DNA of 37,174 nt from contig JAZNXR010000061.1 of the NCBI GenBank assembly GCA_045593985.1, positions 1-37,174 of the forward strand. The letters run 5' to 3'. Source of the stretch: Colimorpha_A sp045593985. GTDB lineage: Bacteria > Bacillota > Clostridia > Oscillospirales > CAG-272. Positions 1 through 6,832 of the stretch are shown in pieces; position 1 is the first letter of the stretch; every line of letters starts with the position of its first letter. The position numbers were made by a program, and so were the translations under genes. A model generated the notes under the pieces. The model ran no database searches. It was not told the origin of the DNA and saw only the letters and a program-made list of their open reading frames with translations.

Positions 1-144
1 ATACGCTACCTTTTCACTTGGAACACAACGGCGCTTAACCTAAAATATCAGCTCCCACGCTCAAGCTTGGCAAAAGCCGTCCAAAATGCAATAGAAAACG
101 GCAAGAAATTCCACGAGACTCTCGGAGTTATCCCTAAAAACTAA
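1..144 (+). CDS. C-terminal end of an unrecognised protein (truncated by window edge)
   Basis: Frame 1 is open from the first base to a TAA at 142-144, giving 47 residues that begin IRYLFTWNTTALNLKYQL and end HETLGVIPKN. I do not recognise the family. That it is a real coding end is supported by a second, diverged copy of the same 46-residue tail at 2846-2984, where most differences are silent or conservative, and by a strong intrinsic terminator directly downstream (162-190). The upstream part of the gene lies outside the window, so size and function cannot be stated. Confidence 0.7.
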   Translation: MRYLFTWNTTALNLKYQLPRSSLAKAVQNAIENGKKFHETLGVIPKN

Positions 145-161
145 CATGAGATTTCAGCAAA

Positions 162-190
162 AAAAGCGACGGAACACCGTCGCTTTTCAC
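162..190 (+). terminator. Intrinsic terminator of the leading partial gene
   Basis: An 11-bp perfect stem AAAAGCGACGG / CCGTCGCTTTT with a 4-base loop sits 17 bases after the stop codon of the partial gene and ends in a T run. The A run on the other side would let it work in both directions. Confidence 0.85.
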
Positions 191-224
191 ATTTTGCACA
201 ATAAATAATGTAATTTAATGTGCA

Positions 225-244
225 TTGTATAGAAAATTATACAA
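225..244. repeat. Inverted repeat just upstream of a promoter
   Basis: TTGTATA and TATACAA form a perfect 7-bp inverted repeat around a 6-base spacer, ending 5 bases before the -35 box at 250. It could be an operator for the membrane-protein genes downstream, but no regulator is encoded beside it, so this is inference. Confidence 0.35.
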
Positions 245-249
245 ATCTA

Positions 250-278
250 TTGCAACGCTAACAGCTTTGTAGTATAAT
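250..278 (+). promoter_or_regulatory. Sigma-A type promoter for the membrane-protein patch
   Basis: TTGCAA at 250-255 and TATAAT at 273-278 are 17 bp apart. The predicted transcript begins near 285 and has a leader of about 108 bases before the start codon at 393. The leader contains a 6-bp hairpin (352-369) next to the ribosome site. Confidence 0.7.
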
Positions 279-392
279 AAGCACAGCAAACAAAATCTTA
301 TCTCTTGCGCAGATATTAAGCAGTTAGATCACAAATTTCGAACAAAGTTATGTTGTGTGTAACCACAACTGATGAGAGGAAATGGTGATATC

Positions 393-1109
393 ATGATAAA
401 TATTCTTGTTTTCGTTATCCTAAATATCGTAACTTATCTGCTTTCGTATTTATTATTCCCAATATTTGATTTGTTAGGGTTCTCGTTTTTGCTCTTGAAC
501 GTTATATTGGTGCCTGCGTTTTTTTGCGCGTATGTAAAGCGTTTTGCTGAATCTTCCGAAGTGTCGAGAAAACGTAAAAAGGCTGTTATTTTGTCAAGCG
601 TTTTTGCAATGATCGCAGTAGATATTGTCGCTTGTATAATCAAATTTCAGGGTATTATGGTCTATTATATGCCGGCTAAAGGCGTCTGGTATTTGATCTG
701 CGGCATATGGGCGCTATTGAATTATCATTTGGATAGGCCGAGCGGGAATAAAAAGGCGGCAAAAATACTGACGTCGATATTTGCCACCGTGAGCTTGATG
801 TTAAATGGCTTATTGTTTTTCCCCTTCACTCCGTGGTATGAACTGATCATGTATGAAGTGTTTATGATACTACCGTTTTTGTTGGCGTTTATTTCGATGT
901 CCTCTTATCTGATCGGTAAGATGGTATCAAAGCAGCACAGGATAGTCAAGTCGATCGCTTGGCTCTTGGCAATTGTAGTATCTGTTCTTTCTCTCATAAG
1001 CTGTTTTGGTGAATACAGCATTGTTATTTTTGGGATATGTCTGGCAGTGATTATGTTCGGCTTTTACATAGTCGGAATGATTCGTCAAGAAACAAGACGT
1101 AAGCGTTAG
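393..1109 (+). CDS. Multi-pass membrane protein, unknown function (paralogue of the 1835-2788 protein)
   Basis: This 238-residue protein is almost entirely hydrophobic, with about six to seven predicted membrane segments separated by short basic loops, and ends in a basic tail (QETRRKR). I start it at ATG 393, preceded by AGAGGA at about 12 bases, and not at ATG 372, by analogy with the paralogue downstream. Its C-terminal half carries FPFTPW, then SSYLIGK, a basic loop, and IVGM near the end; the same landmarks occur in the same order in the 1835-2788 product, so the two are related. No catalytic motif is visible. It is probably a small integral membrane protein of a family restricted to gut Clostridia (inference). 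Confidence 0.75.
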   Translation: MINILVFVILNIVTYLLSYLLFPIFDLLGFSFLLLNVILVPAFFCAYVKRFAESSEVSRKRKKAVILSSVFAMIAVDIVACIIKFQGIMVYYMPAKGVWYLICGIWALLNYHLDRPSGNKKAAKILTSIFATVSLMLNGLLFFPFTPWYELIMYEVFMILPFLLAFISMSSYLIGKMVSKQHRIVKSIAWLLAIVVSVLSLISCFGEYSIVIFGICLAVIMFGFYIVGMIRQETRRKR

Positions 1110-1110
1110 A

Positions 1111-1254
1111 GCGCAGACCTCGGCAGGAAACGTGTTCGTTGCTACCACCGCCGATAATAATACATTCCAGCAGTGGAGTACCGGACATAATGGAATATAT
1201 AGACCATATATTGCATTAATGGAATTTAATTCGGTAGTGAGTGGGAGCGTATAA
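1111..1254 (+). pseudogene. Orphan C-terminal coding fragment
   Basis: Immediately after the stop of the membrane protein, one frame stays open for 47 codons and ends at TAA 1252-1254, three bases before the next gene. It reads AQTSAGNVFVATTADNN and continues with FQQWSTGHNGIYRPYIAL, protein-like in composition. There is no start codon or ribosome site for it, and it runs into the preceding gene out of frame. I read it as the stranded 3' end of a lost gene. The family is not recognised, and chance openness cannot be excluded. Confidence 0.4.
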
Positions 1255-1257
1255 TCT

Positions 1258-1722
1258 ATGAAAAAGTTTTCTATCAGCAAAATTATGCTGTGTGTTTGTT
1301 TAATTTTTGCGTTGTTATTAATTACTGTACCCGTTTTAATTGTCAACAATCTAAATAATGTTTTTCGTCGATATGACGAAGTAAAGTACCACAGAGGTGA
1401 GTGCGAAAAGGTAACAGATTGGATTTTCAATAATTTGTCAGACGGAGAGTACTGTTTGAGTTATGACGGTAGCAGATATAAGCTCGGTTCGTTTGAATTG
1501 TCAGATGATGCTTCGGAAGCTTTTGGAATTATTGATGATACATTTAATGACGAAGAATATCTCGATTACGTGGAAGTTAGGGGATCGCGAGTGATCTTTT
1601 GGTCGTTCGGCAAGAATCACGCTCTTGTGTATTCTCCAAATGGTAGACCGTGGAAAGTCGGCGGTAAATTTTTGTTCAGCGAACGCATCTGCAAAAATTG
1701 GTATCACATAACAAATAATTAA
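1258..1722 (+). CDS. Small membrane-anchored extracytoplasmic protein, unknown function
   Basis: The 154-residue product starts with a basic end (MKKFSISK) and one long hydrophobic segment (about residues 9-31) without a lipobox, so it is likely a signal-anchored protein whose C-terminal 120 residues lie outside the membrane. That domain is rich in aromatic and acidic residues and contains two cysteines near residues 49 and 67 and another near the C terminus. ATG 1258 is preceded by GGGAG about 11 bases upstream. It sits between the two paralogous membrane proteins and may be transcribed with the first. I do not recognise the family. Confidence 0.7.
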   Translation: MKKFSISKIMLCVCLIFALLLITVPVLIVNNLNNVFRRYDEVKYHRGECEKVTDWIFNNLSDGEYCLSYDGSRYKLGSFELSDDASEAFGIIDDTFNDEEYLDYVEVRGSRVIFWSFGKNHALVYSPNGRPWKVGGKFLFSERICKNWYHITNN

Positions 1723-1793
1723 CGCGGAATTTTGAAAGCCGCTTAAAGCGAATGAATTTCCCGGATTTAAGTAATACGCACTGTTATAAAAAC

Positions 1794-1807
1794 AAACCCG
1801 CTACTGC
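1794..1807 (+). repeat. Orphan left arm of a terminator, directly repeated downstream
   Basis: The 14 bases AAACCCGCTACTGC are identical to the left arm of the perfect terminator hairpin at 2795-2825, but here the right arm is missing. The two copies therefore bracket the gene at 1835-2788 as short direct repeats about 1 kb apart. Confidence 0.6.
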
Positions 1808-1834
1808 AACCCGTTGGAAAGGAGAAATGATGTT

Positions 1835-2788
1835 ATGAGATTTTGGAAAAGACTAATTGCGGACAAAACAACAGTAAAGCGCATGACACTTGCGCTCGCC
1901 ATAACGAGCTTGGTGTTCCATGTGTTAGCTGTTTTTCCCTACGTTCCGTGGCATAATTTCTGGGTTATTACGCTTCCAATCGCGGGAGCATTAATTTCGA
2001 CATCCTCATATTTGATCGGAAAGACCGTCTCGGAGCCACGAAAAAACCTCAAGCTTTTCGCTTGGTTTTTGGGAATATTGGCAACGCAGCTTTTCGTTAT
2101 ATTGCGCTTTTACGGTGCGTCGTTCAATGCGGCTGCGTTCATTCTCTTGATTTTGTCTCCTGTTGCGATGTTCTTATGGTGCATAGTCGGAATGGCGCAC
2201 AGGAAAAGGGAAGAATGTCAAGCCAATGAAGAAGCCGAAAGTGTATCACAAACGGTAAAGGCAAATTATAAAAAGAAATCGGCTGTAACAGCCAATATTT
2301 GCATAGCGGTATCTGTGGCGATATTTATTGCAATGCCGTATATTTACATGGGTGAAATCTTCAACAAAAAATATGATGAAGATATAATAATTCATTCCCC
2401 CGACGGTGAATATACCCTTATTATAAAGGAATGGGAAACATACGAATGGTGCGGTACCGAGATATACGGCGTTAAAGGATCTTCTCCAAACTGGATAGAA
2501 AAGCTTATGCCGCAAAAGCTTGGCGTATTATCCACCTATTTCGATATTCACCCGATCAGCAACGGCGATTACGAAATCGAATGGACGGATAAGAACATTA
2601 TAATTCGCTACGATCCGGGAGGAAGAGATGTTGAAAGAAAAATACTATATCTCGAATACCCCGACAACACTTCGATTTATCTTAATTTCACGGCTCTTGT
2701 CGTGGCGATAATTGCCGTAATTACGATAGTTACGGTTTTTATCGTCAAAGCCGTACGCAAGCGCAAAAGAAAAATGGCAGAAACCTGA
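1835..2788 (+). CDS. Membrane protein with C-terminal extracytoplasmic beta-rich domain
   Basis: The 317-residue product has four N-terminal membrane segments related to the protein at 393-1109 (shared SSYLIGK, FPYVPW, IVGM landmarks), a charged cytoplasmic linker (about residues 125-145), a further membrane segment near 155-172, a soluble domain (about 180-275) with the stretch HSPDGEYTLIIKEW, and a final membrane segment before a basic tail. The soluble domain resembles DUF5412-type domains, which follow the same 'PDG-Y-L' pattern; this is tentative. I choose ATG 1835 with AAAGGAG ten bases upstream; the TTG at 1814 overlaps that ribosome site. A terminator follows directly. Confidence 0.75.
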   Translation: MRFWKRLIADKTTVKRMTLALAITSLVFHVLAVFPYVPWHNFWVITLPIAGALISTSSYLIGKTVSEPRKNLKLFAWFLGILATQLFVILRFYGASFNAAAFILLILSPVAMFLWCIVGMAHRKREECQANEEAESVSQTVKANYKKKSAVTANICIAVSVAIFIAMPYIYMGEIFNKKYDEDIIIHSPDGEYTLIIKEWETYEWCGTEIYGVKGSSPNWIEKLMPQKLGVLSTYFDIHPISNGDYEIEWTDKNIIIRYDPGGRDVERKILYLEYPDNTSIYLNFTALVVAIIAVITIVTVFIVKAVRKRKRKMAET

Positions 2789-2794
2789 AAAGCA

Positions 2795-2825
2795 AAACCC
2801 GCTACTGCATCGCAGTAGCGGGTTT
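2795..2825 (+). terminator. Intrinsic terminator after the membrane-protein gene
   Basis: AAACCCGCTACTGC pairs perfectly with GCAGTAGCGGGTTT around a 3-base loop, a 14-bp stem, seven bases after the stop codon. The T run after it is short and broken (AACTTTAAT), so efficiency in this direction is uncertain. Confidence 0.7.
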
Positions 2826-2845
2826 AACTTTAATAAAACGTTGTA

Positions 2846-2984
2846 ACGCTACCTATTTACTTGGAATACGACGGAGCTTAACTTAAAATATCAGCTCCCG
2901 CGTTCAAGCTTGGCAAAAGCCGTCCAAAAGGAGATCGCAAACGGCAAAAAGTTCCACGAAACCCTCGGCGTTATCGTAAAATAA
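2846..2984 (+). pseudogene. Decayed second copy of the gene tail at 1-144
   Basis: The frame ending at TAA 2982-2984 reads RYLFTWNTTELNLKYQLP and then SSLAKAV, ending in HETLGVIVK. It matches the tail at the window's left edge residue for residue apart from about six changes, and at roughly 80-85% of bases by eye. It begins right after an in-frame stop (2844-2846), has no start codon and is too short to be a gene. It is a duplicated 3' end, followed like the first copy by its own terminator. Confidence 0.75.
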
Positions 2985-2985
2985 A

Positions 2986-3022
2986 ACAAAATCACCAAGC
3001 GAACATCGCTTGGTGATTTTGT
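2986..3022. terminator. Bidirectional intrinsic terminator
   Basis: A 17-bp perfect stem (ACAAAATCACCAAGCGA and its complement) closes on a 3-base loop with A and T runs on the two flanks. It lies between the duplicated gene tail (plus) and the AraC-type gene (minus) and can end both transcripts. Confidence 0.85.
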
Positions 3023-3057
3023 TGATATGAAGTAGTAACGATTTCATTAGGTGCTTT

Positions 3058-3918
3058 TCACATCAACTGCTTGTTGGCGTTAATTCGACACTCTCCAGGA
3101 GTGACACCGTAATATTTTTTGAAATTGGCGAAGAAGTGAGATGGGTTTGAGTATCCGATCTCGGAGGCGATTTTCAGTATACTCATGTCTGTGTTACACA
3201 AAAGATTTCGCGCGTAAAGAAACCTGCGTTTTTGCAAATATTGATACGGTGTCATATCAAAATGCTCTTGAAACAAACGATTGAGATGTGCAGGAGAATA
3301 TCCCAGTGCATTACATAAATCGGTAGCCGAATAGCAAAGAGATTCCTTTTGTTCCGTGACAGAAAGCAGCTTTTTGACGAATGGGGATAGGTGTTTGTGA
3401 AGATCAAGATTGATACGGTTTACTTCTTGCAACAGTATCATAACCGCTGAACAAAGCAAGCCGTTCTTTTGATACAACTGCGTCGGGCTCAACAGATTAC
3501 ACTGGAACAAGAGCGTTTCAATTTCCTCAAGCATCGAATTTGATATGTGAAATGAGCGTGGCCCATTCAAAATACGTTCCTTGAAATCGGGAGCGATTAC
3601 CTCAAACATCTGCAGAAGATGCAATTCTCTGACCGAAATATTGATATATCTAATCTTCTTTGATGCTTTAAGCAGGCAATGACAATCGTCCGACGTTAAA
3701 ATAAATACGCTTTTTTCGGTGTAAATATTTTTTTCTTTGCCTTGAACGCAGTTCTTGATTGCGCCCTCCGTTACAATGCAAAATTCCCAATAATCAACGT
3801 GGCTGTGAACAGTCGGATAATCGAAGGTGTTTATCGCATACGAGTAGTTATGCTCCGTATCGTCTTCACGGTATTTTAAGTATTCGCCGCCACTATCGTT
3901 GAATAATATTTCTAACAT
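3058..3918 (-). CDS. AraC-family transcriptional regulator
   Basis: This 286-residue protein has an N-terminal cupin-like sensing domain (about residues 25-100, with the H-x-H-x-D-Y-W-E pattern near 38-45) and a C-terminal double helix-turn-helix domain of the AraC/XylS type (about 195-280), including the family signature IASEIGYSNPSHFFANFKKY followed by GVTPGECR. ATG 3918 has GGAG seven bases upstream. It is divergent from a GH130 phosphorylase and phosphohexomutase pair, so the natural inference is that it senses a sugar released from that pathway and controls the two genes. Its own promoter is a perfect consensus match. The ligand cannot be read from sequence. Confidence 0.93.
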   Translation of the reverse strand: MLEILFNDSGGEYLKYREDDTEHNYSYAINTFDYPTVHSHVDYWEFCIVTEGAIKNCVQGKEKNIYTEKSVFILTSDDCHCLLKASKKIRYINISVRELHLLQMFEVIAPDFKERILNGPRSFHISNSMLEEIETLLFQCNLLSPTQLYQKNGLLCSAVMILLQEVNRINLDLHKHLSPFVKKLLSVTEQKESLCYSATDLCNALGYSPAHLNRLFQEHFDMTPYQYLQKRRFLYARNLLCNTDMSILKIASEIGYSNPSHFFANFKKYYGVTPGECRINANKQLM

Positions 3919-3945
3919 TTTTTAGCTCCACAAACAATTTTATTA

Positions 3946-3974
3946 ATTATAACCCCTCCAAACGGTATTGTCAA
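3946..3974 (-). promoter_or_regulatory. Perfect consensus sigma-A promoter of the AraC-type gene
   Basis: On the minus strand TTGACA (complement of 3969-3974) and TATAAT (complement of 3946-3951) are exactly 17 bp apart. Transcription would begin near 3939, leaving a leader of about 20 bases with the GGAG ribosome site. Confidence 0.88.
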
Positions 3975-4027
3975 TGCAATTTTAGGGCAAATGATAAAAA
4001 CAGACATAATATTGACGATTTTAGGCA

Positions 4028-4056
4028 TTGAAAATGAGAAAAACAGGTGTTATCAT
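4028..4056 (+). promoter_or_regulatory. Promoter of the GH130-phosphohexomutase operon
   Basis: TTGAAA at 4028-4033 and TATCAT at 4051-4056 are 17 bp apart. The predicted start near 4063 lies downstream of the ATG at 4028, which therefore cannot be the true start of the phosphorylase and supports ATG 4097. The -35 is non-consensus, as expected if the divergent AraC-type protein activates it. Confidence 0.7.
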
Positions 4057-4096
4057 TTTTGTGACCGAAATAAGGCACTTAAGGGAGGAAAATACC

Positions 4097-5134
4097 ATGA
4101 AATTACACAAATATGAAGACAACCCGATACTGAAACCTAATCCCGCGAATCAGTGGGAAGAGAGATGCGTTCTTAATCCTGCCGTTATCTATGATGATAA
4201 AAACGAGGAATTCGTTATGCTTTATCGTGCAGCCGGCAACGATCTTCGACATCAGATAAGGCTGGGACTGGCAACCTCAAAGGACGGCATAAATTTCGTT
4301 AGAAAGAGTGATAAGCCGGCTTTTGAAGGCAGTCATGAAGAACCTGACGGCGGCTGCGTTGAGGACCCACGCCTTATGAAAATAGGAGATATGTACTATT
4401 TGACCTATGCCGCGAGAGCGTATGCTCCCGGGCAATATTGGCTGCAGGAGTACGTGGAGGGTGTTTCGAGCGCGCCAACGTTTACGGACGAAACCGATGT
4501 GTCAGGCGAGGAAATGCCCGCATTTGCAAAAAACAACATAACGGTCACCTATCTTGCCGCAACGAAGGACTTTAACGTTTATAAAAAATTCGGACGCATA
4601 ACAGAAGCGACGGTGGATGACCGAGACGTGTATCTTTTCCCCGAAAAGGTGGGAGGAAAGTACGCAATGATCTCACGCCCGAAGTTTAAGGATGCCGGAG
4701 TTAAAATGCCCTCAATTTGGATATCGTTTGGAGACGACCTTATCGAATACGATAAGCCGGAACTTCTTATGACTGGCGAGCAATGGTGGGAGACACAACG
4801 TATCGGCGGCGGTACTCCTCCGATCAAGACGGAATACGGTTACTTCATGCTGTATCACGGGGTGGATGATAAAGGCATTTACCGTGTTGGAGCCGTACTG
4901 ATGGATCTTAACGATCCAAGAAAAATTATCGCACGAACTAAGGATTATCTGATGGAGCCGGAGTATGACTATGAAACCTGCGGCATTTATGAGGGCTGTG
5001 TTTTCCCCACAGGAACGGTGGTCAAGGACGGGAAATTGTACGTATATTACGGAACTGCCGACATGTATATAGGCCTTGCGACCGCAGATTTTGATGAACT
5101 TTTGAGGTATATGATAGATGAATGCAGCCGGTGA
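4097..5134 (+). CDS. GH130-family glycoside phosphorylase (beta-mannoside type)
   Basis: The 345-residue product matches family GH130, cytoplasmic five-bladed beta-propellers that phosphorolyse beta-mannosides to alpha-mannose 1-phosphate. Visible landmarks are NPILKP (residues 9-14), NPAV (27-30), YRA (43-45), the E-D-P-R motif at 89-92 whose Asp is the expected general acid, GGGTPPIKTEYGYFMLYHG near 230-250 for phosphate and sugar contacts, and a late YEGCVFPTG. There is no signal peptide. ATG 4097 is preceded by AGGGAGG at 8 bases; an upstream ATG at 4028 overlaps the promoter. The gene overlaps the phosphohexomutase by 17 bases. The subfamily and exact acceptor sugar are not clear. Confidence 0.9.
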   Translation: MKLHKYEDNPILKPNPANQWEERCVLNPAVIYDDKNEEFVMLYRAAGNDLRHQIRLGLATSKDGINFVRKSDKPAFEGSHEEPDGGCVEDPRLMKIGDMYYLTYAARAYAPGQYWLQEYVEGVSSAPTFTDETDVSGEEMPAFAKNNITVTYLAATKDFNVYKKFGRITEATVDDRDVYLFPEKVGGKYAMISRPKFKDAGVKMPSIWISFGDDLIEYDKPELLMTGEQWWETQRIGGGTPPIKTEYGYFMLYHGVDDKGIYRVGAVLMDLNDPRKIIARTKDYLMEPEYDYETCGIYEGCVFPTGTVVKDGKLYVYYGTADMYIGLATADFDELLRYMIDECSR

Positions 5135-6752
5135 GTTTGAAAGATGGCTTCTTAACGCCAAGGACGCGGAAATCCAAAACGAGCTTCGTTCCTTAATCGG
5201 CAACGATACAGAAATCAACGAACGGTTTTATAAAGAGCTTTCCTTCGGGACGGGCGGTTTGCGCGGAGTAATCGGCGCGGGAACGAACCGTATGAATATT
5301 TACAGTGTGTCAAAGGCAACGTTTGGACTTGCCGAGTATCTGAAGGAAACGTGCGGAAGTAGCGTAGTTATTGCTTACGATAGCCGTAATAAGTCGGCTG
5401 AGTTTGCCAAATTGGCGGCGGTAATTATGTCGTCTAAGGGAATAAAAGCTTACTTGTTCAGCGATATAACACCTACCCCCGTGCTTTCATTTGCTGTGCG
5501 TTATCTAAGAGCCGATGCCGGGATTGTGATAACCGCAAGTCATAATCCCAAAGAGTATAACGGGTATAAGGTGTATAATTCACGTGGATGTCAGATAACC
5601 GATGAAGCCGCAGAGGCGATCACGCAAAAGATTGCATGCTGTGATTATTTCGACAATTATGTTTGCGACGAAAGCCGCATATCGGTCGTAGATCAGAGCG
5701 TTGAAAGGGCGTTCCTTGATGAGATAAAACGGTATTCCCTGACAAAAATAAAGGTGAGCAGCGCTCCGTCTGTCGTTTATTCTCCCTTAAACGGCACAGG
5801 CGGAAAATACGTGCAAAAAATATTAAACGAGATAGGAGTAAGCGAGGTTTATACCGTAAAGGAGCAGGAAATGCCCGACGGTTCGTTTGCGACCTGTCCA
5901 TACCCGAATCCCGAGGACGGTGCAGCTCTTGAGCTTGCACTTCGAGACGCGGAGCTGTATAAACCCGATTTAGTACTGGCAACCGACCCCGATTCCGATC
6001 GTATCGGTGTTGCCGTGCCGAACGAAAACGGGGAGTACGTTCTGCTTAACGGAAATGAAGTGGGGAGCATCCTGCTGTACTACATTTTGCTTCGCAGAAC
6101 CGAGAGTGGCAATTTGGCCGCAAGCGGAACTGTGATAAAAACGGTTGTAACTACCGATATAGCATTCGATATGGCCTCTGAATTTGGCGTTGAAGTGAGA
6201 GAGGTGCTGACGGGATTCAAGTATATAGGAGAACTGCTTGATAAGGTGGAAAACTATATTTTGGGGTTTGAGGAAAGCTGCGGCTACCTTATTGGCACTC
6301 ACGCAAGAGATAAAGACGGCATTTCGGCGGCGATGTATATTGCAGAAGCGTGTGCGTATTTTAAGGAAAAAGGAAAGAGCATATATCAGATTCTTCGCGA
6401 AATATCAGATAGATACGGGTATTATAAAACTACGTTGAAGACGGTTTCGATGCCCGGTAGAGACGGTATGGAAAGAATGAAGGCGCTGCTTGAGCATATC
6501 CGCCGTGATCCGCCAACGGAAATTGATGGAACGGCGCTTGAGCTTGACGATTTCGGGAAAGGGCTTTTTGGACTTCCTCCAAGTGACGTTTTGCGCTTTA
6601 AGGGTAATGATTGTCGCGTTGTTATAAGGCCGAGCGGCACGGAGCCAAAAATGAAAATATATACGCAGGTAAAGGGAAAAACAGATTCCGAAGCCGAAAT
6701 GAAAAACAAAAAGATCGATCGTTTCCTCGAAAAAATATTGTTGCTTGACTAA
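5118..6752 (+). CDS. Phosphohexomutase (phosphoglucomutase/phosphomannomutase, PGM2-like)
   Basis: This 544-residue enzyme of the alpha-D-phosphohexomutase superfamily moves phosphate between C1 and C6 of a hexose. It shows all four signature sites: the phosphoserine loop TASHNP (139-144, Ser141), the metal loop DPDSDR (290-295), the sugar-specificity loop GFEESCG (383-389) and the phosphate-binding loop RPSGTEPK (504-511). Length and an N-terminal extension with FGTGGLRG fit the PGM2/PgcA type. ATG 5118 lies inside the end of the GH130 gene (17-base overlap), implying translational coupling. The pair would take a sugar 1-phosphate to the 6-phosphate. Whether Man or Glc is preferred cannot be decided from these motifs. 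Confidence 0.93.
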   Translation: MNAAGEFERWLLNAKDAEIQNELRSLIGNDTEINERFYKELSFGTGGLRGVIGAGTNRMNIYSVSKATFGLAEYLKETCGSSVVIAYDSRNKSAEFAKLAAVIMSSKGIKAYLFSDITPTPVLSFAVRYLRADAGIVITASHNPKEYNGYKVYNSRGCQITDEAAEAITQKIACCDYFDNYVCDESRISVVDQSVERAFLDEIKRYSLTKIKVSSAPSVVYSPLNGTGGKYVQKILNEIGVSEVYTVKEQEMPDGSFATCPYPNPEDGAALELALRDAELYKPDLVLATDPDSDRIGVAVPNENGEYVLLNGNEVGSILLYYILLRRTESGNLAASGTVIKTVVTTDIAFDMASEFGVEVREVLTGFKYIGELLDKVENYILGFEESCGYLIGTHARDKDGISAAMYIAEACAYFKEKGKSIYQILREISDRYGYYKTTLKTVSMPGRDGMERMKALLEHIRRDPPTEIDGTALELDDFGKGLFGLPPSDVLRFKGNDCRVVIRPSGTEPKMKIYTQVKGKTDSEAEMKNKKIDRFLEKILLLD

Positions 6753-6796
6753 TCGTAAGAGGATTATATAAAATCGTTTGTATCCCTAAAAACACA

Positions 6797-6828
6797 AAAA
6801 CCGTCGTTTCGTTTGAATCGACGGTTTT
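6797..6828. terminator. Bidirectional terminator between convergent genes
   Basis: AAAACCGTCG and CGACGGTTTT form a 10-bp stem around a 12-base loop, between the stop of the phosphohexomutase (plus) and the stop of the COG0523 GTPase (minus), with A/T runs on both sides. Confidence 0.8.
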
Positions 6829-6832
6829 AACT

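Noticed and set aside
225..369. Riboswitch in the leader of the first membrane-protein gene
   Set aside because: Only two short hairpins are present, with no recognisable conserved riboswitch core.
927..1430. Minus-strand frame of 167 codons across two plus-strand genes
   Set aside because: No ribosome site or family pattern, and it overlaps two better supported genes with proper starts.
1..3022. Mobile element with its own integrase in the left patch
   Set aside because: Duplicated gene ends hint at insertion, but no integrase, transposase or att-like exact repeat is present.
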